A stretch of 64,000 bases of DNA. Origin: Chloranthus sessilifolius. Its lineage: Eukaryota; Streptophyta; Magnoliopsida; Chloranthales; Chloranthaceae. Position numbers and translations under genes: made by a program. Below, piece after piece: positions 32,861 to 43,006 of this stretch; position 1 is the first letter of the stretch; each line of letters begins with the position of its first letter. Location of the stretch: the NCBI GenBank assembly GCA_021018995.1, contig CM037585.1, positions 86,466,646 to 86,530,645 on the forward strand. Reading direction: 5' to 3'. The notes beneath the pieces are model-generated. The model searched no databases. It was not told the DNA's origin and worked only from the letters and a program-made list of their open reading frames with translations.

Positions 32861-34983
32861 TGTTAAGTGGTGAAAAATGCCACTTTTCACCCTTTAACCT
32901 GACCATTGATAGACCTGTGAGCACGCTAATAAGCTTCTGTCAAGTGTATTTTGTAGACAGCAATGAAAAAGGACACTAATGCAGAAAACCACTCAAGAAT
33001 GCCCAAAAAGGTGCTATCTCTTAGCACAGGACAAACCTAGCAACAGTACACCAGAGGGTAGCATATCATTGGACCCTTGGAGCGTGTGGCTGGAGCAGGG
33101 CAAGGCAAAGGAAGTGAAAATAGGCTAAAAACATCATATCGATTGGTCAACTGAAGACTTTGACAGGAGCTGAAAGCAAAGAAAGAAAGAATTCGTATAG
33201 TTGAAGAGGTTTTCGATAAGACCTGAAGGCAGAAGAAGAATGGATTCGTGTGGATTGAGGAGTTCGATAGGATCTAAGAACCTATCGAGCAGCTGAAAGG
33301 AAGGAAGAAATCATCCCATCGAAAACCTGCCTGAGGCATCAAGGGAACCTATCGAGATGAAGGCGCTGGAACAGAACCTATCGAAGGGAACTTGAGCCTT
33401 TCGATAGGAGTGAAAGCAACCCTATCGAAATGGTGGCATGCAGAGCAGAGCCTGTCGAAATGGTTCTCCAACCTGTCGAAGAGCCTCTCCAACTTGTCGA
33501 ATACTCCAGGCCAAGGGCTGAGACTGTTGAAACTCTAAGTGAAGGCTCATCCTATTAGAACCTATCGAAGAGATCTGAGAACCTAGCGAAAGGGCCAAAA
33601 TGTTCTATTTGAACCTGTTGAAAGCTTTTTGAACCTGTCGAAATTGTGTGCAAAACTTCTCAGAAATTCAGCTGTGCACACGTTGTGATTCGGTGACCTG
33701 CTGCACGCAACTCGAGGCACTTGATGACCGGCACGATGATTTCAGAAGATGCCCTAGAAAACCCTAACCGACTTACATGTTCTAACAGAACTCTAACAAA
33801 CTCTGAGGATCTCTAGAAGGGATTTTTGGCGGGAAAAATAGAGGAGAAATCTATATATAGAGACCCCCAATTGCAATTGAGGGGAGATTGAGATCTGAGC
33901 CAAATTCTAGAGATTAGAGCTTGCAGAGAAATTCTATTTTCCCTCCTTTAGCCCAACCATGGTTGGCTAATTCCCTTGGAGTAGCGAGGAGAGAAGTTAG
34001 AACTGTAATTGGGTAAGGTTAAGAGTGCTATTGAAGGTTCCTAACTGCACAGACTACAGATCTGAGAGTATTTCCATTGTAGAGTGACGTTGATTGCAAT
34101 GTTAATGCTGTTTTTAATGCTTTAATTAGATCTAAAGTTCCTTTGATTTCATTTGGTGATCGATCGGATTTGTGTAGAGTCTGTAGGTCAGCTCACCAAG
34201 TTAATTGGTAGGCCTCTTGGATACCACCCGATCTCCCTGGATCTGATACTCCTGTGATTCCTTGAGTCTGTGACCTGGGAATTGTAACATCTGCAGTGGT
34301 TTTAATTGTTCTAATTGAGGCCTTAGCTTTAGAGCAGATCCCTAGGATGGTCTGTGACCATTAAAGTGGACAGATCATAACCTTAAATTAGTCCAAGCTT
34401 AGGTTCCAATTGGCTTCGTCTACTGCAAATCCATGGATTCGATAAAGTCTAAAGGATGGTTTGTGACCATTAAAGTGGACAGATCATAGCCTTAAGACCA
34501 GGTGGATCCTGCGATTCGAAGTGGAGTTTATACCCTGCAGCTGTGCTTATAGCCAGTTGAGGGAATTGTGTGCTCTGAACCTCTGTAGCATAATTAATTG
34601 AATCTGATTTCAGTGAAAACCAATCTCCAAGCTACTCTTCTCCATTTTCTGCTTTTTACCTCTTTCCCCTGCAATATCTAAGATCCTAAACTCGATCTAA
34701 GTTAGTCTATGTTTAATTTTAACTTAGCTTAAGTGACAATCCAGTTTAAACCTCTCCCTTGTCTTTTAGCTAACGTAGCATTAGTTAGGGTGCCAGATCT
34801 AATACATATCTGGAGAGTTATCATATTTTTAAACCAACCTCCCAGTGGACATTCCCTTACTCACCATCTTTGTAAAACTTGCTACAACGGATCCTGATTA
34901 CTTGCAGGTCTGTGTGAGTGTGTTCTGCCTAGTTTTATTTATGATTTTGGACCCTCATTTGAGGGAAGGCAAACACTCCAACA
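32861..34983 (+). repeat. Athila B 3' LTR
   Basis: Partner of 22289-24413 with scattered substitutions and short indels, e.g. around 33345 where a run of words present at 22770-22800 is missing. It ends CACTCCAACA before ACTAC. LTR divergence is visible by eye, so the insertion is not recent. Confidence 0.96.
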
Positions 34984-34988
34984 ACTAC

Positions 34989-36340
34989 CCACGACATTCT
35001 ACGGGAAAGGGTCGGGTAAGGGTGCCTTGGATAAGGCCCAAAAATCCTCCTCCTCCCCCTACGGGATGACGGAGGGCAAGATGACGCCGTTGTGCCGGCA
35101 CCACAAGGGTTTCTAATTTTAGGTTTTGATTTTATTGTTATTTTTTTATTTTTTAATTTTTAGAGAAAATTTTGTAAAGCAAAGGTTCCGAGGCCTTGGA
35201 ATTCCCTTCTCGGGTAGCTTTTGTACCCTAATTTAAGACTTGCGGCGACGATTTTGAAGCACTTTGAAAGAATCAAAGGAAGACCTTTGATCTATTAAAG
35301 GCACGAAAATCGAGGCAAACTACTCGAACCCCCGGACTGAGCAAAAAAGAAGTTATCTTCTTTGACTAGCAAGGGCGTATTGGGTGTCGGAGATGGCGAG
35401 GCCCAAATAGAGGCACTAAACACACTAATCAGGGGACTCGAAATGTGGAAAAAGGCCATAGATCCGAACTGGGCTGCTCATAATTGCATTGGCGCAACTA
35501 ATACATGCGGCAAGCCCAAAGTGCCAGATTTAAAGCTGGCGCAACTAATAGTTGTGCCAGTGTACTGTTGGGACAATTTGCATTGGCGCAATTAATAGTT
35601 GTGCCAGAGCAATTTGGCTCTCCAGCTTGTTTGACAGCAGCCACTTCAGTCCGGGGTTGGTCTCCAAACTGGTTTTTTGTGGAAGCTAGGCTTCTGGGAA
35701 TTGACTGATTTTATATGATCAATCCTATCCTTACCGAATCCTAAAGGTTTGAGTCCGGTATAACTCGCTAGTGCGCTCCCCAAGGGTTTTAAGCTTTGGA
35801 ATGGGAACCCACTCGATATACCTCCGGTGCAAACGCCTTCTCAGATACTAGGTGGGCTGGGACTTTTCTGGATCATCACTACTAGGGGTTGCCACTATAC
35901 TAAGACCCGAGTGGTTGTATGTGTGCCTAAACTCAACCCTTTTAAAATCTAACCCATAAAAACAAGTTAATTAAGCTCCATATTCTTGGTTCAATTTTAA
36001 ATTTTTTCAAAGCCTTTTTTTTAATGAAAGTTTTCTTTAGTTCAAAGACCGGGGGTGATGACCCGTGCCGCCACTACGGGCCGGCATCCACTGTCGGAAT
36101 ATGTTTGCACAAGTAGGCCCGCCAATCGGCTAAGGCACTTTAAATGATAAAAAATTAAAGAAATTGAAAGACAATGCTCAAGTAGGCCCGCTAATCGGCT
36201 AAGACACCTAAAATAACAAAAATTAAGGGAAAATAAAGACAATGCACAAGTAAGCCCGCCGATCGGCTAAGGTATGTAAATGACGGAAAAGTAGGGGTGA
36301 GAAAATAACAAAAATAATAAAATAAATAACAAAAAAGGTA
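34989..36340 (-). other. Tat leader, with 69-bp tandem repeats and palindromes
   Basis: Non-coding sequence between the primer site and the proline-rich frame (minus strand right to left). Three direct copies of a unit with AAGTAGGCCCGCCAATCGGC start at 36111, 36180 and 36248 (69 and 68 bp apart). Three copies of the private Tat palindrome word (TGGCGCAACTAATAGTTG form) lie at about 35488-35516, 35538-35561 and 35582-35606. Sequence is contiguous with 22288 after removal of Athila B. Confidence 0.7.
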
Positions 36341-36358
36341 TCCCCAGTAGAGTCGCCA
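36341..36358 (-). other. Tat primer-binding site
   Basis: On the minus strand TGGCGACTCTACTGGGGA starts two bases after the LTR end. The word TGGCGACTCT is the usual start of Tat/Ogre primer sites (tRNA-Arg type, from memory). Confidence 0.85.
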
Positions 36359-36360
36359 TC

Positions 36361-37994
36361 TGTGAAATCGTGGGATTTTTGACGATCCCGTCGCGGCGAT
36401 GCGCTTGCTTGCAAAAAATATAGAGTCGCCACCTGGAGCATTCAGTGTCCCGGGAAACCTAGTTCATTTTTATAAGCACCGAAGTGCTAAAAATATGACT
36501 CTGAATCCGGTCCTCACCAAAGGCTCTTGGGTAGGGGCTTTGGTTATAAATGGGGAAGGTGTTAGGCACCCGATCAACCCGCTTAACATGATCTCTACTA
36601 ATGGCCAACACAAAAATAAAGTAAAAGAAAAGAAAATGACTTCCTCTTGCCCAAATGGGCCTTAAATCCTATTTGTGCTCCTCTGTTCCTACCAAAAATT
36701 CGACGGCGTAATGGCACAAATAGGACGATAGGAAGAGCTAAGGAAGAGATAGGAGAAGAAAGGGGAGAGCCGGAGCTCTTGGGCCCTTGTAGCACCGTAG
36801 GAGAGCCTTGCATGACTTGCTTTTGATGAGCTCTTGCTTGACTTGCTTGTATAGTAGAAATAAGAGTTCTAACCTCTAAGGCTTGCTAGCTAAGAGGTAG
36901 AGAGAGAAGGTAAATGAGTAGCATGTACTTAAACTAAGGGATCTAAGATAGAAAATATCACTCAAAGGGGGTTTTGGTATTCTGAAATTTGTATGAGCAA
37001 TGGTGCACCAAAGGGAGAAAGATCTTCTCACTTTAAGCTCTTTCTCTCTTAGGTAAAAATTCTCAACCTTTAAACCAAAGGGAGGGGGGCTCTATTTATA
37101 GGAAAATGGTTGATTAGGAGAGTGTTTAGATGCTAATCAAGGTTAGAAATTAGGTAATCTAGCATCTAAGGTTTTCTAGGGTTTCAAGGGTTTAGAGAAG
37201 TGTGAAGACGGGCTTTAATGGTGGAGGATAGGTTAATGGTTTAGATCACTTATGGGTTACAAATAGGTGTTAAAAGGGTGCAACAAAGTTATCAAAATAT
37301 ATCCCAAGGATTGAAGTGGTCAACAAGTCAAACCCTAGCTTCAAAATTTGAGGCAAAAACCATAGGTCACTGTTCATATGTTTGGCACAACTATTAGTTG
37401 CGCCAGGCAAATATACAGTAAAATAGTTCTTTATAGTAGCCTGGAAGTTGGCTTCGCGAGGGGTGGGGGGACCCATTTATACCTGGCACAACTATTAGTT
37501 GTGCCAGGCCATTTCTGGGGGAAAATGGCCTGGTACAACTATTAGTTTCGCCAGGCAAATTCTGGGGGAAAATGGCTTGGCGCAACTATTAGTTGTGCTA
37601 GGTAAAAATTCTTTCAAAATGACCCGATTTGTAAATGATCATAACTTTTGATATATAACTCCGATTAAGGTAATGTTTGGCTTGTTAGAAAGCTGGAGAA
37701 GTCCTCTTTCCAATGATATATAACTTAGCACCTGAAGAGGTCTATGTAAAGTTTTGTACTCCTCTTTCCAACCACTGCTCAGGAGGGTTGACACTGGTCC
37801 AGGAAAGGGTTCTAATGGGTTTGGGAAGGTTAGGGTTGATTCCTAAGGGTTCGAGAAGGTTCCTAAGGGTTTGGGAAGGTTCCTAAGGGTTTTAAAAGGG
37901 TCCTATAGATTTCATATATGCCATCAAAAGCTCAAAAGTGCACCTCTCTCTAAATGTGTTCCGATCGGGCCTTGGGCAAATTTGGGTGTCTACA
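36361..37994 (-). repeat. Tat 5' LTR
   Basis: Ends are TG...CA (TGTGAAATCG to GTGTCTACA on plus). It aligns with 8403-10032 throughout and keeps the TATA box and the four U3 palindromes with the same gaps. It is followed by the target copy CCGGT. Confidence 0.94.
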
Positions 37995-38790
37995 CCGGTG
38001 AGTCGGGGTTCAGTTGGTGACATTGGGAACTTCTCTCCCTCTTCATTCACATTTTCCTTAATCAAAAATGTGATCAATTGAGCGTAGGGTAGACATTTTA
38101 GGTTTATCTTCTGTGCACCTTGTCTGGCATTGTTCCTTACATAAACCATTCCTTTTGCCACCACAGCAAGGGCGGAGAACGACTTCTCCTGATAGGCCGA
38201 ATACAAGGCCTCGAGAAGCACGTCCTTCTCTCCTGCCCATGTCCCATTGGAAATAAATTCTTTCAAAGAATTATGTCAAGTGGCCACATATAGGCGAGCA
38301 ACTGAACTCTCTTAATCGACAACCCAAATCCGGTCTTCCCCTTAGTCATATCGGCTACAATCTCGTGGAAGGATATTTTCTCAGGATTCGGGGGCTGCAA
38401 TGGTTCATCCTCCACATAACTCGATGAGAATCCCATCACAAGTGCAATATCTCCCAAATCAAATTGAAGTTTGTGACCATCGATCTCGGTCACGAACTCC
38501 GTTTGATCGTCGATCATCTTTAATTTATGGTAAAATAGGTGTACAAGCCTAGGGCAGTAATGGGTATGAAATGACTTTAAGAGTGATTTCATGTCGACAG
38601 TGTTGAGATATTCAAGGGTCCAATTTGTAGTGTTGTGACCATCGAATACATTATCGTTGATCACCCATTCGGTCTCGAACTTCTTAGAATCCCACCATTC
38701 CATGGGTTGTTCCCTCACAATCGGTGGAAGGTCCACTTTAGGTCATTTGGATGCTGAGGGTTTAGCAACTGAAACTTTCTTCAGTCCCAT
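37995..38790 (-). pseudogene. Accessory protein of chromovirus, N-terminal part (plant transposon protein-like)
   Basis: On the minus strand a start at 38790 (MGLKKVSVAKPSASK) meets a stop at 38743. The frame then reads from 38736: DLPPIVREQPMEWWDSKKFE, LVHLFYHKLKMIDDQTEF, QFDLGDIALVMGFSSSYV and VQLLAYMWPLDIIL. A shift near 38265 leads to a second frame (KEFISNGTWAGEKDVLLEAL, VVAKGMVYVRNNARQGAQKI, LPYAQLITFLIKENV). The layout recalls the 'putative plant transposon protein' domain that is widespread in plant genomes; I call this by resemblance only. It ends at the Tat insertion and continues in phase at 8402. A basal array of TCGCGCGAGC words lies upstream (39051-39175). Confidence 0.55.
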
Positions 38791-39050
38791 TCTAATAATT
38801 TACTAGCTATTAACCAAGAAAAATGAACTAAAATGGTAGATCTTACCCCTTTTTTTGGAAGAAGATCTCAGAGAAACCCTTGACGATGAAGTTTTAACAA
38901 ATTTGAAGAGATTCCGAAGCGAATCCGAAGGTAAATCAAAGGGGAAAAAGGTAGGTTGCAAGGTTGGGGAAAAAACCCTAACTTTAAAAATTTCTTTGCA
39001 CCCAAAAATTTTGAGGAGAAATGTCCCACATGCCTTTCATAACCCGATAG

Positions 39051-39175
39051 TCGCGCGAGCGACATTCCAGTAAAACTAGCACCTAAACAGTCGCACGAGC
39101 AACTGTGGTGCCCAATTTTCTCGCGTGGCCTTCTGAAGCAATTGCACGAGCGACTTAAATTTTGTGTGCGCGAGT
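39051..39175. promoter_or_regulatory. Internal TCGCGCGAGC array of chromovirus
   Basis: Copies TCGCGCGAGC (39051), TCGCACGAGC (39091), TCGCGTGGCC (39121), TTGCACGAGC (39142) and GTGCGCGAG (about 39166): the private word of the chromovirus LTR. Gaps are 40, 30, 21 and 24 bp. It lies between the pol stop (39501) and the accessory frame start (38790). Confidence 0.6.
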
Positions 39176-39500
39176 TCAGAAGTCTCTTTGGATTTGGCCT
39201 ATTTTCTGATCTGATTTCGTTTATCTTCCTTTGCAGATCTTTCTCAACTTCTTTTACATCCTTTATTTGACTTTTACTGCATACATACATCTACTTCTTT
39301 AAATGTACAACAACTCAAATTTCTGTGAGTTAATTGGTGATGATATGCTTGAATATAGTGGTTCATACATAGATCTTTCCATATAATTCTAGTCATTGTA
39401 CAATAACACGTTCATCATGTTATCAGACACTTAATTTATCTAGCGGTCACAAAATCTTTCATTTTCATTCAAAACTTGATAATGTTAATTACATTAAAAG
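39176..39500 (-). other. Spacer downstream of chromovirus pol
   Basis: I see nothing beyond AT-rich sequence between the pol stop and the internal word array. Confidence 0.5.
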
Positions 39501-40800
39501 TTATGCGAAGAGCTGTGGATACGCGCCACGTATATCTAACTCGCGTTCCCATGTAGCATCTTTTAGTGCATGATTTTTCCATTTCACTAGTACTAACGGA
39601 ATACGTTTGGTACGCAACACTTGCTCTTTTCTATCCAGAATTTATACTGGGTCTTCTCTAACGGTCAGATCTTCATATATTTCAATTGGTTACTCGTCAA
39701 AAATGTGAGTAGGGTCCTTTACATACTTCCTTAACATGGATACATGAAACACATTGTGTACTCTGGCGAGCTGCGGAGGTAGCGCATTCCAGTACGTAGT
39801 TTCCCCAACTCGACCCATAACGTCGAACAGTCCTAAGTAGCGTGGGCTAATTTTTCCACGCTTCTTGAAACGCATTACACCTTTCATAGGTGAAATCTTG
39901 ATGAACACATGGTCTCCAACCTAAAAGTTTACACTTGTCCGTTTCAAATTCTCATAACTCTTCTATTTACTTTGTGCAATCTTTAACCTCTGTTGAATCC
40001 AACATACAACTTTAGTGGCATTTTCAAGAATTTCAGGACCCAAAATAAACTTTTCTCCCGTTTCTTCCCAATTGAGCGGAGATCTACACCTTCGCCCATA
40101 TAACGCTTCCTAGGGAGCCACACCAATGCTCGTCTGGTAACTGTTATTATACGCAAACTCAATTAAGGGTAAATGCTGATTTCACGATCCTCTAAAATCA
40201 AGCATGCATGCTCAGAGCATATCTTCAATGATTTGGTTTATCCTTTCGGTTTGTCCATCCGTTTGTAGGTGGAATGCTAAACTGAAGTCTAATCTCGAAT
40301 CCATTCCCTCTTGGAATTTTTGCTAAAAACGTGATATATACAACGGATCACGATTTGAAATAATGCTCATCAGAATCCCATGCAATTGAACAATCTCCTT
40401 CAAGTACATATCAGCAAGTCTATTCACTGTAAATCAGTATTGTAAGGTAAGAAATAGGCTGACTTGGTCAATTTGTCTACGACAACCCATATGGCATTGT
40501 GCCCCTTCATCGTCCTTGGTAATCCTAAAATAAAATCCATGAAAATGGACTCCCATTTCCACTTTGGTATCGGTAGAGGTTGTAATAAACCCGATGGATG
40601 TCTGTGATCCACTTTCACCTGCTGACACACCAATCACTTTGAGACATACTCGGTGACATCCTTTTTCAAACCTCTCCACCATAAACTTTTCTTCAGATCT
40701 TGGTACATCTTAATACCACTCGGATGAATAGCATACTTTGACTTGTGTGCCTCATCTAGAATGTTATGTCAGAGATCAACATCGATCGGCATGCAAAGGT
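39501..40800 (-). pseudogene. Chromovirus integrase with chromodomain, broken
   Basis: On the minus strand the catalytic core begins about 40633 ([50 protein letters not shown]). The middle is frame-broken but shows GQTERINQ and FAYNNSYQTSIGVAP. The C-terminal part (39690-39908) has SPRYLGLFDVMGRVGETTYW and LPPQLARVHNVFHVSMLRKY. It is followed by a chromodomain-like end, RIPLVLVKWKNHALKDATWE, to the stop at 39501-39503; one in-frame stop lies just before it. A chromodomain at the integrase end targets insertion to chromatin marks in chromoviruses; which mark cannot be read here. Confidence 0.87.
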
Positions 40801-40816
40801 GGCCTCTAAAGAACAA

Positions 40817-42490
40817 CTATCCATCCTCCTTGATGGAGAAATTTGGTCTGGTGCCATCAGTCACACCTTGTCTGATCTTTACCAGTTCTACATCTTTCAT
40901 CTGAAGCTCATAAACATCATCGTAGATCGTTGATCGAATAATGATGTTTGCCACTAGGGCTCCTGAATCTTTCACCTCGATTTTAGTATCGTATAGTGAA
41001 ATATCTTTCAAAAGTTTCCATCGACGGATTCCCATGATAACACTTGATAACTGAGCCGAACTCTTCTAACTCAAAGCATCCACTATGACATTCGCCTTGC
41101 CTGGGTGATATAAAATGGAGCAATCGTAATCCTTGAGAAACTTGATCCATCTTCGCTGCCTCATATTCAAATCTTTCTGAGTGAACAGGTACTTGAGGGT
41201 CTTATGATCGGTGAATATCTTAAAGATTTCCCCATACAAGTAATGTCTCCATATCATTAATACAAAAATCACCACGGCTAGTTCAGGGTCATGTGTGGGG
41301 TAATTCTTTTCATGATCCTTGAGTTGTCTTGAACCATAAGCAATAACCTTTTGGATTTGGTTAGGTACACAGCCTAACCCACTATGTGATGCAGCACTAA
41401 ACACAACAAACCCTCCAGTGCCAGTTGGAATAACAAGCACTGGTGTAGAGGTAAGCCTTTTCTTAAGCTCCTGGAAGCTTTTCTCACACGACTCGGTCCA
41501 TTCAACCTTCGCATTCTTCCTTGTAAGTTGTGTAATCAGACTTGAGAGTTTATAAAATCCTTCTACAAACCATCTGTAGTAGCCAATAAAACCTAGAAAA
41601 CTTTTTACTTCTGTGACCGTCTTCGGCTGTTCCCATTGTACAACGACATCTATCTTATATGGATTTATGGTGACACCAGCTTCAAAGACAACATGTCCCA
41701 AGAAGCTCACTTGTTCTAACCAGGACTCACACTTGCTAAGCTTTGTATATAGCTGGTGTTCTCATAATGTCTGTAGAGCAATCTGTAGATGCTGTTCTTG
41801 CTCTTCTTTTGTCTTTTAGTAGATGAGGATGTCATCTACAAATACTACCACACATGTATCAAGATGTGGTTTGAACACCCTATTCATGAGGTCCATAAAA
41901 GATGCTAGCATATTAGTAAGCCGAAAGACATCACTAAGAATTCGTAATGCCCATATCTGGTTTTGAATGCTGTCTTTTGACTGTATCCGATCTTGGCTTT
42001 CAACTGATGGTAGCCGGATCTCAAGTCAATCTTGGAAAAGAACCTTGCTCATTGCAATTAATCAAAAAGATCATCGATCCTCGAAAGCGAATAACGGTTC
42101 TTGATTGTTAATTTGTTCAACTGACGATAGTCAATGCACAACCTCAATGACCCGTCCTTCTTCTTGACAAATAAGATCGGTGCTCCCCAAGGAGAAATGC
42201 TTTGTCTTATGAACCCCTTGTCCAAGAGTTAATGTAGCTGCTCTTTCAATTCTTTTAATTCTGTTGGAGCCATCCTATAAGGTGCTTTAGATACTAGCTC
42301 TCTGCCTGGAGCTAAGTCAATTGTAAATTTCACTTTTCGATCTGGTGGTAATTCTGGTAGTTCTTTAGGAAATACATTCGAAAACTCACAAACAACTGGG
42401 ATATCTGTGATGTCATTTTTCTCGTCTCGTTGTTCTTTTAAAAATGCAAGGTAACTACTGCACCCTTTTCTCATAATACATTTGGCTCGT
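40817..42490 (-). pseudogene. Chromovirus reverse transcriptase and RNase H, broken
   Basis: On the minus strand: RT N-terminus at 42229-42474 (DRKVKFTIDLAPGRELVSKA), then in shifted frames [20 protein letters not shown] near 42110-42170 and the active site [11 protein letters not shown] near 41822-41850. RNase H and connection lie in the open stretch 41066-41710 ([48 protein letters not shown]). The first catalytic Asp of RNase H is replaced: [10 protein letters not shown] where DAS is expected. Stops and shifts occur in the palm. A dead copy. Confidence 0.88.
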
Positions 42491-42957
42491 ATTGCGAAGA
42501 TGACTGGTGCAACGTTAGCCTTGTCACCACTAAATTGGAATGACCTTTCTTTCGGAGGACGAACAGTAACTACTTTCCATAGGCAATCAACGCTTGTATG
42601 ATAAGCGGATAGCTAGTCAATGCCAAGGATTACACCGAATTCTTGCATATCTAATACAATAAGATCTGCTACCATTTCATGATCTTTAACTAGAACAACA
42701 ATTGATTGACAAAACATGTCCATGTTCACCAAACTACCCATAGGAACTGACACAGTCATGATAAAATCCAATGGCTCCGGAGTAATTCCCAACTCTGTCA
42801 CAAACTGTGAAGTCACGAAGGAGTTTGTTGAACCTGGATCTATTAACACCCGTGCTCCTATTGGTGTGCACTTTTATGAGTTCCTCTCGGTCCCCGTTGA
42901 ATCAGTGGCTCCAATTCTGTCCAAGTGGACTCTAGCAGAGTGGCATTTGGAATGTTA
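42491..42957 (-). pseudogene. Chromovirus protease, 5'-truncated polyprotein
   Basis: On the minus strand ARVLIDPGSTNSFVTSQFV (near 42850) carries the D-P/S-G active site of Tekay/Del-type proteases. Then VADLIVLDMQEFGVILGID, a stop in place of the expected Trp, and LSAYHTSVDCLWKVVTVRPP joins it to RT. Upstream Gag is absent: beyond about 42957 no Gag-like frame is found. The cause, deletion or insertion of the neighbouring Tat LTR, is not clear. Confidence 0.8.
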
Positions 42958-43006
42958 AAAGTAAAGGTTTTTCTAGGAAGGTTCTTAGTTTGTTGCGATC
43001 GCCAAC

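Larger units (their letters stand above)
22289..34983 (+). mobile_element. Athila retrotransposon B, pol-deleted
   Basis: It has complete ends: LTRs 22289-24413 and 32861-34983 (2125 and 2123 bp), TG...CA, and an exact target duplication ACTAC at 22284-22288 and 34984-34988. Order: primer site, leader (with solo LTR D1 inserted), broken gag, open protease frame, no RT/RNase H/integrase, internal word array, small conserved frame, conserved non-coding block, purine tract. It is a deletion derivative that depends on other Athila elements for pol. Confidence 0.96.
8403..37994 (-). mobile_element. Tat/Ogre-like retrotransposon containing a nested Athila
   Basis: Minus-strand element with LTRs 8403-10032 (3') and 36361-37994 (5'). 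Flanks TCGGT (8398-8402) and CCGGT (37995-37999) are a target duplication with one mismatch. With the nested Athila (22289-34983 plus one ACTAC) removed it is about 16.9 kb. Order on the minus strand: primer site, leader, proline-rich frame, gag, protease, RT, degenerate RNase H, archaeal-type RNase H, integrase, then a long 3' non-coding part. The extra RNase H and the large size are hallmarks of the Tat clade. All frames are broken, so it is not autonomous now. Confidence 0.93.
296..42957 (-). mobile_element. Outer Tekay/Del-like chromovirus, shredded by later insertions
   Basis: With younger insertions removed (538-6417 plus one target copy, and 8403-37994 plus one target copy), the remaining pieces read on the minus strand as one Ty3/gypsy element: protease, RT, RNase H, integrase with chromodomain, an accessory frame, a purine tract, then an LTR starting TGTAACACCCCC. 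The gag region and the 5' LTR are not recognisable: sequence right of about 42957 is unrelated. The lineage call rests on the chromodomain and the LTR/purine-tract junction. It is the oldest recognisable layer here, with many stops and a lost RNase H catalytic Asp. Confidence 0.75.

Noticed and set aside
37995..38790. Accessory gene considered as an ordinary host gene
   Set aside because: It lies between chromovirus pol and 3' LTR on the same strand and is broken; not excluded, but the element setting is simpler.
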